64,000 bases of DNA from Narthecium ossifragum (taxonomy: Eukaryota > Streptophyta > Magnoliopsida > Dioscoreales > Nartheciaceae): contig OY986968.1 in the NCBI GenBank assembly GCA_963920575.1, positions 2,495,001 through 2,559,000 of the forward strand, written 5' to 3'. Positions 19,731-30,525 of this stretch are shown piece after piece; position 1 is the first letter of the stretch, and each line of letters starts with the position of its first letter. A program made the position numbers and the translations under genes. The notes beneath the pieces were generated by a model that ran no database searches, was not told the DNA's origin, and was given only the letters and a program-made list of their open reading frames with translations.

Positions 19731-20014
19731 ACGCTAAAAACCCTTTATTGTATTCAATATTGATGGCATCCAACTATATGGTTTCCAAGCGTTTCCCGAT
19801 CCCGTTTGGAAAGCAATCAAAAAGGCTCCAACCGTTAGATGAAGATCCAGCTCTTTCACCAATAATGGCAATAAAAGGGTAAATTAGGGATTTTTTTCGT
19901 AAGAGGTTCTAAAGAGCACGCTTTGCTTTGTATCTCTGCGGAGAGATCGAGAAAAAAAACCAACTTTATATTTGATCGGTCACACTAGAGTCTCTAGAGA
20001 AGAAGAAGAGAGTA

Positions 20015-23000
20015 ATGGCGACGATGAAGCTGAGCGCCGCGACGAGCCAGTGGATCGGCGGAGGAAGGAGCCGCCTCGATAGCCGGAGATCGGCGCCGCC
20101 GCCTAGCCGCGTCGCTGTGGCGCCGATCCGCGCCGGATCCTACACCGAGGAGCTCGTCCAGACGGCCGTGAGTCTCGTAACCCTAACGCTAGATACCATG
20201 GAATTATATTCGGGCTTCTGTGGTCTTTAGATCGGATTCAATCTCAAAGGATCGCCAGATCCGGGATTCTTGTTAAGCTAATCGGTGAAAGTGGAATTTT
20301 CCCCCTCCGTTTGGTTTCTTGAAACACGACATTTTGGAAAAGTTCTTATTTTATTTTATTTTATTTTATGATTGTGATCATCGAGCCGAATTCGTTTTGC
20401 TTCCGTCATCTCTGTCCTTTCTTGATCGAAGTCGGATGTTGTTTTGTGAGCTTGGATCATTTATTTATGCCTTAATCATTGAGAAGCAGGAATATTGTTT
20501 CGTCTCAGATATTTCTTGTGTTGATCATGATAAAGCGTGACGTTTTTTCTATGTCGAACTATGATTAACTTCTACACCGATCAGAGTTCCAGGTGATATG
20601 CGTGTGGCCGTGTATAGCTGGTTTAGCTTTTTGTAAAGATTGGCGAATTTTGTTGCAAGGTGCTATAAGTCTGATAACAAATAAGTATATTCTCTTTAAT
20701 CTTGGTGGACGTTGACTTGTATTTGCTTGACTGTCTGTCTGTTCCTTCTGGTCTTTGTTGCCTCGTGAGGATGTGATAGCCAGTCAATTGCTATGTACTT
20801 TTGTTGTTCTAAATTGAAGGAATTTGTGCAAACTGTACAATCATACGAGTCAATTCTCGAAATTTATGTGGTTGCAAGGTCCACGGAGATGGAAAGAGAT
20901 AGAATAGGTGGGGAAGATGGTTTTTGGGAAATGTGACAGATTGTTTGTTCCATTTGGTTCACAGAAATCCATTGCTTCTCCTGGGCGTGGAATCCTTGCG
21001 ATTGATGAATCAAATGCTACTTGTGGGAAGAGGCTCGATTCAATTGGTTTGGACAACACAGAAACGAATCGCCAAGCTTATAGACAGCTTTTGCTTACCA
21101 CTCCTGGTCTTGGTCAGTATATTTCTGGTGCCATTCTATTTGAGGAGACACTCTACCAATCCACAACAGATGGGAAGAAGTTTGTTGATTGCCTACATGA
21201 TGAGAAAATAATGCCTGGTATTAAAGTTGACAAGGTATTTATACTTAATTCTGATGCTTTTGTGTCGGTTACATGTTTCATTGCAAGAAGCATATTGCTA
21301 TGCGCATGATGTACTAATTTGTATTCTCTACTTTACCTTTCTCAACAGGGTTTGGTTCCATTACCTGGTTCAAACAACGAATCTTGGTGCCAAGGTTTGG
21401 ATGGATTGGCGTCAAGATCTGCTGAATACTATAAGCAAGGAGCACGTTTTGCTAAGTGGTTAGTATTAGCTCATTTTCTAAAAATCTGATTTGGTCTCAG
21501 TAATATCAACATGCTTCTTAGTTGTATATTGTGTATCCTGTCTGAGATCAACCTTTCCAGCAATAACAAAATATTCCTCTAAGGACATGATATTTTGGTT
21601 CCGGTGTTTAAGTTGTTACTGTTATCTTCTTTTCAGGCGAACAGTTGTTAGCATTCCTTGTGGCCCTTCTGCTTTGGCTGTTAAGGAGGCTGCCTGGGGC
21701 CTTGCACGTTATGCAGCTATTTCACAGGTATTATCATCAGCTTCTTCTTCATAAGCAATTGGAGTAGGCACGCTGCAAGTTGTAGAGTTAAAGAATAAAG
21801 CACAGAAGTTTGAGCAGAAATTTCACTTCTATTCCCAAGACTTCATGACGACGTGATTTTTGACAAAAAAAAATTGAAGTATATAGTAGGATTTATAATT
21901 GGAGGATCTTGTTGTTTATCGATGAAGAACGTTGGGTGACCATGAGACTTTATTATGATCATGTACGTGTCAACTGGTTTTCCTCAGCTCATGTTTTTGC
22001 CATAGTAATTCTTTTTTTGGTTCTTTAATGTGACGGGAGGACATCTTGTTGACCTGGTTTGTGGACATTTGCTTCTTAGTTTCACATTATGCATTCTTAG
22101 GAAAGCATCTCTGTTTCCTTAACTCTGAATGGAAGTATGTTGATCTGTCTACTCCTTTGTTTTCTGCTTTTCGTAGTTATCTGATTCCTGCCTAAACAGT
22201 TTTATTGATGTTCACCCAGGTGTGAACTGGAAACTGTGTGCTTTTCATGTCTATTACTCTGAAATTGCAATTTGTCCTTTGTTGATTAGGCATTTGTAGG
22301 ACCCTCGTTTTAATTTTGTTTCCTTGCTTGATGTTTGTAAGTTGCACAAGTTTCTTTATTATGCAGTGTGTGATACTAGTCTTCTTAACAGGACAATGGT
22401 CTTGTGCCAATAGTGGAGCCTGAGATCCTTCTTGATGGAGATCACTCAATTGAGAGGACTCTTGAGGTGGCCGAAAAGGTGTGGTCAGAGGTCTTTTTCT
22501 ACTTGGCAGAGAACAATGTGGTGTTTGAGGGCATCCTGCTGAAACCGAGCATGGTGACTCCTGGAGCTGACTACAAAGAAAAGGCATCTCCAGATACTAT
22601 TGCAAAGTATACACTCAATATGCTAAACAGAAGGGTGCCACCTGCTGTTCCTGGTATCATGGTACTTCTCTTTGCTATTTTCCTGTTTAGGATCGGGTTT
22701 CAATTTATTTTCCTGTTTAGGATTGGGTTTCAATTTTAGGTGATCAGGACCCACCAGCAACAGATGAATATCGTAACTTGAAGGTATTGGTAATATACAC
22801 CCTCTAACTATAAATCCTGTCTTGGGTTAGGCCATACACTCGAAGTTGCATTGGAACCTTAGATATATCAGTGATATATCAGTGGAGCTCCTTCCGGTTG
22901 ATCTACTTAAATGTATATAAGTACATTGTATGATCTAAATAGGTTTGGACAGTCTCCACGACACCTTGTTGCTTAACGAACTGAAACTTGACCTGTTGAG

Positions 23001-23685
23001 GGACAGTCCATTTATCGAGGACCTACAAATTCTTTGAAATATTCCTAATCCTGAACACTTAGCATATGAGGACCTTTTGTTCTGATATCTGGCACATCCT
23101 GATCCCTGGACTCAACCTGGGTGCCCTATAGGACAAATTTTCTGGCCAAGATTCAGGTCCTGAAACCAAATTCTTTTATAGAGTTATGACCTATTAGGTT
23201 CAGATATCTGATCTGATGCTACTTAGGCAATATAACTCAGATTGATAGTCCAAGAAATTGTGTATCCTTGCAGTTTCACGAGTCATGTTAGCTATAAGTT
23301 GGCTGCCCTTTAGGGTTTCCGCAGGCTTTAGCACTTCTGGCTATCTGAAAGATGCATCAAAGCTAAGCTGGTGACAATCTAATATGTAACTGTTTAACTT
23401 TTGCAGTTTTTGTCCGGAGGGCAGTCTGAGATGGAGGCAACCCTGAACCTCAATGCGATGAATCAAACCCCCAACCCGTGGCACGTCTCATTCTCTTATG
23501 CACGAGCTCTCCAGAACTCAGTGTTGAAGTCATGGCAGGGGAGACCGGAGAATATTGAAGCCGCACAGAGGGCACTCCTGAGTCGTGCAAAGGCGAACTC
23601 ATTGGCTCAGCTTGGCCGTTACTCTGCCGAGGGTGAGAGTGAGGAGGCGAAGACTGGCATGTTCCAGAAGGGCTATACATACTAA
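20015..23685 (+). CDS. FBA: Fructose-bisphosphate aldolase, class I, plastid type
   Basis: Six exons: 20015-20167, 20965-21234, 21349-21458, 21637-21727, 22392-22661 and 23407-23685, all with GT-AG borders and consistent phase, giving 390 residues, the usual length. The first 40 residues are Ser/Arg-rich with few acidic residues, like a stromal transit peptide, cut near [10 protein letters not shown]. The mature part has [37 protein letters not shown], the Schiff-base lysine in [14 protein letters not shown] (K259), [20 protein letters not shown] and the conserved C-terminal tyrosine in KGYTY. It cleaves fructose-1,6-bisphosphate and, in the Calvin cycle, condenses trioses and forms sedoheptulose bisphosphate. 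Small departures from the family ([27 protein letters not shown]) do not touch the active site. A Pack-MULE begins only 314 bases after the stop codon. Confidence 0.95.
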
Positions 23686-23990
23686 AGCTGGTGGTGAGCA
23701 TGCCATCAATCAGTTTTATCTTCTGTTTCGTCATAATGTGTCCATGGGAATTGGATCATTATGCCATGCCCAGTTGAGTGTTTATTGTTTTATCAGCGAG
23801 GAACCATCGCGATTTTATCTTTCTTTGTTTAGCTGGTGTTCTGAAATAAGGAGCAGACATTGGGACAAACTCAATCACGCAGTTGATAGGCATGAATTTG
23901 TAATATTAGGCTATTGGGGCTCTTATATGGTTGTCTATCAGCTTCAAACATGATATTGGATCCAGATTCAACAGGATTTTGGATACTTAA
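23686..23990 (+). other. 3' flank of the aldolase gene
   Basis: The presumed 3' UTR and a short flank before the Pack-MULE target duplication. No ORF or obvious poly(A) signal cluster is assigned. Confidence 0.4.
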
Positions 23991-24199
23991 TATAAGTATG
24001 AGATTTTTGTATTCCGATACTATATATTTTTCCCGAATTGTACTTTGCTGTCACTAGATTTGGCATTTGCAATTCGAAAAGGAGGTCGCCGCGGTATCGG
24101 TGGAGGCGGTCGGAGAGGGATTCCACCAGTCACCAGTCATGACGCAATGAAAGATGAGATTGACAACCCAAATGAGAAGATGATCACCTCTGTCCTCTA

Positions 24200-24579
24200 G
24201 CTTGCATGCCAGCGTCTTGAACCGTGAGGACTGCGGCCCTCTTGGACTCCTCGAACCTCCTCCGCAGCCGCTCCCCAACCAAGCTGTTGGAGACGGACTT
24301 TACGGCTACGAAAGGGATGGCCGAGAAGATCACGACTCATGCGAGCTGAAAACAAAGCCGACAGGTTCTAAGTTAAGTAACCCTTGGATGTTTAGATTAG
24401 CCAAAACAAAGGAAAGAGGAGAGGAAGAAGAGAACCTTTTGCCATGAAGCTTTGAACGCAGGAAGTGACTTTTTGATATCTCGACAGCAGTACGGTAAGC
24501 TGAGAGGTTGGCCGAGCAGAGAGGAGGATGAACAGGTGGTGGTGGTGGTGGTGGACTGAGACAATGGTGGCAGAGCCAT
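24200..24579 (-). pseudogene. Captured two-exon fragment, unknown (plastid-like N-terminus)
   Basis: On the minus strand an ATG at 24579 opens MALPPLSQSTTTTTTCSSSS and reaches LPAFKASWQK before a GT. After an intron a second segment reads [20 protein letters not shown] then [13 protein letters not shown]. The Ser/Thr-rich start resembles an organelle transit peptide. I do not recognise the parent gene. The fragment lies within the Pack-MULE and is not expected to make the full protein. Confidence 0.4.
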
Positions 24580-24677
24580 GGATAATGCCCAAGATCGAGT
24601 CTTAGCTGTAAAATATTCTTAAGCATTCTCTCATATATATACCCTCAAATTCAAAATAGTCTTAATTGTCTAAATAT

Positions 24678-25202
24678 TCACGAGTTCCTCGCCGGCGACT
24701 GGGCCGACGTGGCCCAGTCGCCGATTTTGGATTCGATCTCGACCATCTCCACCACCGCAGCGCCGCCGCCACCGGGAACAGTCTTCCGCCCGACGGCTAA
24801 GGCATCAACGAGGGTCGTGGGGGTATATCGGGGCATGAGAAAGAAGACGAAGGAGATAAGGAGGACTGGGGCTGAGACGACGAGGACGACGCCGCGGTAA
24901 CAGTGGAGGCGATCGGAGAGGGATTCCCCACGGCCGCCGCCGCCTCGCTTCATCCTGGCGTCGACGTCGGCGGTGGAGGTGGAAGGGATAAGATCGGCGA
25001 CGGAGGGGGACCGGTACCGGATCTGCCTGTTGGAGGGGGTTGGAGTGCCCTTCAAAGAAATATCTTGGAGGAGAAGATGGCGTCCCCGGTGCGATGGCGG
25101 TGGAATCGGCGGCGGAGATGGGATCTCTGACACTGCGGTGGAGGAGACGGGATCTCTTGACATCGTGATCACCACAGAGCTCCTCGCCTCCGACGATTCC
25201 AA
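24678..25202 (-). pseudogene. Captured gene fragment: Pro-rich single-pass membrane protein
   Basis: A 174-residue frame starts MESSEARSSVVITMSRDP. It has a Pro-rich stretch (SEIPSPPPIPPPSHRGRHLL), a basic block RQIRYRSPSVADLIPS, the block GESLSDRLHCYRG, and one hydrophobic segment VVLVVSAPVLLISFVFFLMP, then a C-terminus read from transposon-proximal sequence. It resembles a plant membrane protein of unknown function. The SLSDRLH-YRG coding block appears again near 24086-24130 (minus strand), so the capture includes a partial duplication. Confidence 0.5.
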
Positions 25203-25437
25203 GTGCGCCGTACACGTGTAGCAGGAGATGTGATGGACGCGTGGTTGTTTGGGTCGATAGTAGTAACATATGTATCACGTGGTCAATTTATCGTCAGCTC
25301 ATCTAATTGAGGGCTTGGATCACTTTGATCTGATATTATAAACTGATAATATTAAATTGTAAATTTCAAATATGATAATATCCAAGTATAATTTTGAAAA
25401 AATACAAATAGCATAATGTAAAAATCTCTATAAGTAT

Positions 25438-25602
25438 TTGCATGAAGTGTTTTTGGTTGGATCCGGGTCTAATTTTTGGAATCCATTGATACCCTTAGCG
25501 AAGTTTTTCAATTAAAAGGAAAGTTGAAAAAAAAACATTAAACATTGCATAATATCCATCCAAAAAATATATAATTGGGCTATGACATGTATCAAATTTA
25601 GT
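25438..25602. other. Short spacer between Pack-MULE A and the interrupted MITE
   Basis: AT-rich, with no feature recognised. Confidence 0.3.
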
Positions 25603-25757
25603 GGCCGTTTGGCACCGTCGGATCCACCGATGGGATTCGACGGATGGGCGGATGGGCAGATGGGCGGATGGGCGGATCCCGCTCGCTGTGCGGGATCCGG
25701 CGTTTGGATAACGCATGGATCCCGCGCGGATCCTGGAAAATGGGATTCGCCCAAGGG

Positions 25758-27482
25758 CGAATTGACTCGCCTTGAAATGTGTCGTTAATTATATCAAAGA
25801 CGGACAAAACAAATTACCGGACTACGACTTAACTACAACGTAGTTAATGAGAGTACGGGTCGAATCCTTAAGGAATTGGATGGTCAAATTACAAATGCAA
25901 TATATTCTCTACAATAGTTGAAAACAATTAGGTTAATGATTTGAGTTTTCTAACTAAAATATTCTAAAAGAACTAAAAAGGAAATTTATCAAGGAAGAAT
26001 TTCTAGGGAATTTCAATTCGAATTAGAGTCTAAATATTATCTCTATGAATCAAGATGCATGACACTCGAGAGATCGGCTAAATTGGATATCGATGAGCGT
26101 AGGATTAGTATCGCTCACCGCTAATGAGATGTCGGGTTAAGATCATCTCATCACATGCATAACAAGGTAAAAATCCATGATCGAGGCTCTAATTCGATCA
26201 TAGCTCAATGATCGCCGGATTAAGGTCATATCGTTGGCAAAGGATTAAGGCTTTGTATGGATAAGGTCTTGGATTGAGATGAGTTTAAGATCTCAATCTC
26301 ATCCCTCATCTAAATCAAGAATAGTAAGTAGGATAGATTTGGCTTGGGATGGTTCTAGAACCTCAAGATCATATCCCTAAATCAAGGATTCATTCCCTAG
26401 AATTAGCTATGGTTCTAGCATAGCCTCTTCTTTGATGAATTAAACCAAACATCTAGTAAGCATCATCTTATTCTTCAAGCATTTCCATATAAGAAGAAGT
26501 AATCAAACCATTCAACAATGTAATTCATTAAAGAAATATAGAATTACATGAGAATTCATACAAAAACCATCTCTCAAGAGTCATTACATCAAGAATCAAA
26601 AGAGAATTCTAAGGAAAAGCCCTAATACATCATGAAATTCCCAAGGAGAAGAGATTTAGTTACTCATCTTGGGTAGGATAGCCATGGAAGAGGAGGCTTC
26701 ACCCATCTTCTCCATCCAAATCCACCCTCAAAGCCCTAAATCTTCAAGGAGTAGAGGAGAAATCTCCAAAAACTAAAGGAGTAGAGAAGGCTGGAGAAAG
26801 GAGGGAAAAAAAGTGGAGAAAAGATCCTTAAATCAGAGCCAAAGCCCCTATTTATAGGCCCCAAGTCGTGGACCCGCGGATCAGATCAGAACCGTCCATT
26901 TTTACCCGTCAGCGACCTTGGATCGATCCGAAATAGGTTTGGATCGATCCAAGATGTCAAAATCTGGGTTTCTAACAATTTGGATCGATCCAAAATGGGT
27001 CTGGATTGATCCAAGATGTAGCAGAAAATCAAGTTCTCTGGAAAGAAATAGGGATCGATCCACTAACAATTTGGATCGATCCATTATGTACCAGAGAATC
27101 ATAGCTCTCTGGAAAAGTAATATGGATCGATCCATTACAGATCTGAATCGATCCAATTTGTACCAAGTTCTCTAAAGAAAGATATTTGGATCGCTCCATT
27201 AAGGATTCGGATCGATCCAATATGTGACAGAAAGTCTGGCTCTCTGGAAAAAGGGTCTGCATCGATCCGAACCACTTTGGGATCGATCCAAATTGTCTGG
27301 ATCGATCCAAATAAGGCTGAATCTGTATAATTGATGTCTTTTTGGCTCGAAATCAATGCAACTCCCTTTGTAAGCTCTTGTACCTGAAACCATATGAAAA
27401 GATATTAAAAATGCATTGCTTGAGAGCTAACAAAGCTCAGTTGAATGGATGAATTATGTATATTTTGTGACTTATCACGGAT
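25758..27482 (-). mobile_element. Solo LTR 3 of the GATCGATC family
   Basis: A 1715-bp LTR (25763-27477) with TGACTCGCC at the left and CTTATCA at the right. The flanking 5-base duplication CGAAT/CGGAT has one mismatch. In LTR orientation (minus) it starts TGATAAG, then holds a palindrome array at about 27310-26930, then a TATA box CTATAAATAGG (26849-26860). There is no ORF with a retroelement domain and no second LTR, so it is solo. It interrupts a MITE. Confidence 0.8.
26925..27310. repeat. GGATCGATCC palindrome array in solo LTR 3
   Basis: At least nine exact GATCGATC cores plus several one-base variants, nearly all as GGATCGATCC, spaced irregularly by about 15-45 bases and interleaved with TCTCTGGAAA spacers. 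The array lies just upstream of the LTR TATA box. Confidence 0.92.
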
Positions 27483-27928
27483 CCCATTTTCGGCGTCCGC
27501 TCGATTCGAGCAGACGCCGGGGTCGGAATCCGCTCCCGCCGATTCCGTCCCGTGGAGATCCGCGGTATCCAAACGGACCCTTACTGGATCCCAGTTCCAT
27601 AATCCGGCTCAAGATAGCACCATCCTTTTTTTATAACGGTTTCGGTCTCGAATCTTTCTATCCGACAAATGTATCGGACTTGAAAGAGCAAAGCAAAACG
27701 AAATTTTTGCATTCCAGTATCATACACTTTCTCATAAATGCACTTTGGTACCACCATATTTGGGATTTGCAATTTGATACCACCAAGTTATAAACTAAGT
27801 GAAATTTAATTCCGACCACCGACTCCGTTAGTATAAGTTGACGGGAAACCGCTCACGTGCGCGCACGTGAGCGGTTTTGCACCCGTTTCCCACCACTAAA
27901 GGTGGTATTATCCACGAGCTCCTCGTTG

Positions 27929-29659
27929 GTGATTAATAAGGCTCGGAAAGTGTCACAACTTAACGCGTCCGATCAAAATTACAAATTTATAATCGAACTA
28001 TTAACTAACTACTTTGGGGGTAGCTAGCGGTGAGTCCGAGTCGATCCATAGGGAAAAACTAAGATTGAGGTGGGATACTTCGTATAGATCTTCACCAATA
28101 AGTTGGGGAAAAAAAATTTAGATTTGGGTTTTTAACTAGACTAAGCCAAAATTAATGCTAGATGATGACCAAATATGCAGAAGGGTCGAGGGATCCTTAA
28201 TCAATAACAAGGATTCTACTAGGTCTTTCTAGGATAATGGTGAGCTAACCAACTTGAATGGCTAAATCTAAGTGTCAATAGGTGAATGGCTAATTTCACA
28301 TATCGCTCGATGAAGATCGGATTGAAACCCCTCATCGGCAAGAACAATCGTCTAAAAATCGGTGACCTAACGATGAGTTTCGATCGTCGCTAACAAATCC
28401 TCTAGTTAGGAGGGACTCGTCTCAAGAAAACTATCATAGTGTGGATCTAGGTGTAAGATCGAGATGATTCTATCACCTCGATGGCCAAATCTACAAAGAT
28501 AGGATAGGTGGAAGGTTAGGCGTAGGTTTGTGATGGTTCTAGCACCACAACACCTCTAATCTTGGCTAAAATCCCTCATCAAGAGAGGATCCATGGTTCT
28601 AGCATGAATCTCCCCCTATTAGATGATTCCATTCAAGCCCTAGCATGCAATAGACCTAGATCTAGGGCACAAATAGGCAATCCAATCAACCAACAATGAA
28701 ATCAACACCAAATTCATATAGAAATCAAGATCAATCCATACAAACCATTCAAGAAGGTTTACAAGCCCTAAATCCCAAAAATCCATAATAGAAACCCTTA
28801 TTACATCATAAGAATCCCTAGGCTATGTGTTTAAGTACTCATATTGAAGGATTGATCCATAGATGGAGGTTGATGAAGCTCTCCTCCCATGGATCTCGTC
28901 CAAAAGATCATATTCTAAATTTTGTAGAGAAAAGTTAAAAGAGGAAAGGGCCTAAGAAAGAGTACAAGAGAATCCCCAAATTCCCCCAAAAGGGTCTATT
29001 TAAAGCCTAGGAGCCTCCCCCACTCGGATTAGATCTGGGCCGTTGATTTTGCTGAGCTGGTAAGGAAAGATTGATCTTCATAGATGAGAAGATCAATCTT
29101 TTTGTCTCGTGTGCGCGGCTGCTCCCGTAGAAGATCGATCTTCCTTTAGGAGAGGATCAATCATTGTTCTTGGATGGCTGGCTGCGTCCCGACGAAGATT
29201 AGCCTTCCTATGCCGTGAAGATCGATCTTTTGTCTCGTGTGTTCTTCAGCTTCATGAGATGATCGATCTTCTAATTAAGGAAGATCGATCGTTTGAATTG
29301 TTGCTCTCTGTCATCTCTTTTCCATAGAAAAGATCGATCTTCAAGGGGTAAAGATCGAACTATTGAATTGTTGCTCCCTAGAACTATTGGCGCACAAAAA
29401 AGATCGATCTTCTTAACTTGTGAAGATCGATCTTTATTCCTCATGTTGGATTCTTCTTGATGTCTTTAAAGGATCTTCTCGATCTTCTTTGTCCCGGAAT
29501 TGCCCAAATGAGTTTGTTTTCGCTCCAAACTTGATCCAATCATCGTTGAGGGCTCTTGTACGTACAATAGGGTAATGATAGTCAGTGAGCCATTACTCAA
29601 AGACTAACAAGGCCAAATTCAAAAGGTGATTTGTGCACTTTTCACGTCTTATCAGTAAT
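27929..29659 (-). mobile_element. Solo LTR 1 of the GATCGATC family
   Basis: A 1721-bp LTR (27934-29654) bounded by GTGAT/GTAAT (one mismatch). The right end TTATCA and left end TAATAAGGCTCGGAAAGTGT match the other family members. Comparison with Pack-MULE A, which has CTCGCCGGCGACTGGGCC uninterrupted, shows the empty-site sequence. On the minus strand a palindrome array (29440-29060) is followed by a TTTAAATAG TATA-like box near 28995. Confidence 0.85.
29050..29445. repeat. AGATCGATCT palindrome array in solo LTR 1
   Basis: Seven or more GATCGATC cores, mostly as AAGATCGATCTT, together with GATCAATC variants. The core matches that of LTR 3, but the arms are AAG/CTT instead of GG/CC. Confidence 0.9.
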
Positions 29660-29689
29660 TGGGCCGACGTGGCTCAGCTCGGCGGCGTC

Positions 29690-30030
29690 GTCAAGACGCG
29701 AGTCGGGGACGATCGCAAGGTCCATGGGGTCTCCGGCGGCGGGTGTTAATAGGGGTCGATGTGGTGCACGACCTGCGGGTGTTGATTCTCGACGAGCCCA
29801 TGTCGGGGCTCGACAGCACGTCGGCGCTCCAGATCATCGACTTGCTCAAGGGCAAGGCGAAGAACCGCGGCCGCACCGTCGTCCTCAGCATCTATCAGCC
29901 CGGCTATCGCATAGTCAAGATCTTCAACTCCGTCCTCCTCCTTGCCGATGGTGCCGTCCTGCACCATGGCACCGTTGAGCAGCTCCACCGCCATCTCACC
30001 GTTGTCGGCCTCAACCCCCTCCATAATGTA
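29690..30030 (+). pseudogene. Captured ABC transporter G-family fragment
   Basis: The signature region (RVGDDRKVHGVSGG) is followed by a frameshift and loss of a few codons, then VLILDEPMSGLDSTSALQII (Walker B and D-loop) and TVVLSIYQPGYRIVKIFNSV, then LLLADGAVLHHGTVEQLHRH, which is the nucleotide-binding domain of a plant ABCG half-transporter. The H-loop histidine of SIHQPG is tyrosine here. No Walker A or membrane domain is present. It is a dead fragment carried by the Pack-MULE. Confidence 0.85.
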
Positions 30031-30525
30031 GTCAGCGAGGAGTGCATCGTCGACGCCGGCTTTGATATGTGCTACAGCTACGCCCCCGCCGACTTACGAT
30101 ACACGGCAAATATCAGGTGGCGGAGGTCCCGGAATGCTATTCCGGTGAAGCATGGAGGAAGCGACGTCGGTGGTGGCGATGAGCGAGTGCTACGCGCCCA
30201 GCGAGGTGAGCATGGAGTGCTCTTCTTCTTTCTTCTCCGTTGCTTCTCCTCTGTTTTTCTCTCCTGTGCTTCTCCTCTATTTTTCTCTTCTTTTTTCCCC
30301 TTGTGTGTTTCCTTTCTCCTTCCCCACCCACATCCTCTCCCCTACTTCTTTCTTCTCCGAACTCCGACGGTGTTGGTGGAGGCGGAGGAGTGGAGAACAG
30401 AGTCAAGAAACCCGAGCTTCGGTGATCCGCATTCGAGTCCAAGGCTTCAAGTAATCTCTCACGCTACCGCTTCTTGGATCCGCTTCCGCCTCCGATCTCG
30501 TCAGCGGTTGCCCAACATCATGGTG

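Larger units (their letters stand above)
23991..25437. mobile_element. Pack-MULE A with captured gene fragments
   Basis: A Mutator-like element of 1429 bp (24000-25428) flanked by a perfect 9-bp duplication TATAAGTAT at 23991-23999 and 25429-25437. Both ends begin GAGATTTTT read inward, then diverge but keep corresponding blocks (TATTCCGATAC; TTTGGCATTTGCAATT). Its right terminal region, including CACGTGTAGCAGGAGATG, is shared with the larger Pack-MULE at 27.7-32.8 kb, so the two belong to one family. No transposase is present; the cargo is host gene sequence on the minus strand. Confidence 0.85.
25603..27580. mobile_element. GC-rich MITE split by a solo LTR
   Basis: The outer pieces 25603-25762 and 27478-27580 read GGCCGTTTGG at the left and CCAAACGGACCC at the right, with GGATCC/GGCGGAT-rich interiors, like the intact GC-rich MITE at 49938-50075. 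A solo LTR separates them. Confidence 0.6.

Noticed and set aside
20319..20540. A 73-codon ORF in aldolase intron 1
   Set aside because: It is intronic, has no homology, and falls between two well-supported exons.
22738..22785. A possible extra small exon in aldolase intron 5
   Set aside because: The exon 5 to exon 6 join is already in phase and matches the family length; adding this segment would insert unrelated residues.
24330..24626. Three overlapping poly-Thr/Pro/His ORFs
   Set aside because: All read the same CCA/TGG repeat; only the frame starting at 24579 has a plausible splice context.
26902..27393. Several overlapping ORFs on both strands with repeated MDRS/GSIQ motifs
   Set aside because: They are six-frame readings of the GGATCGATCC array in a solo LTR, not proteins.
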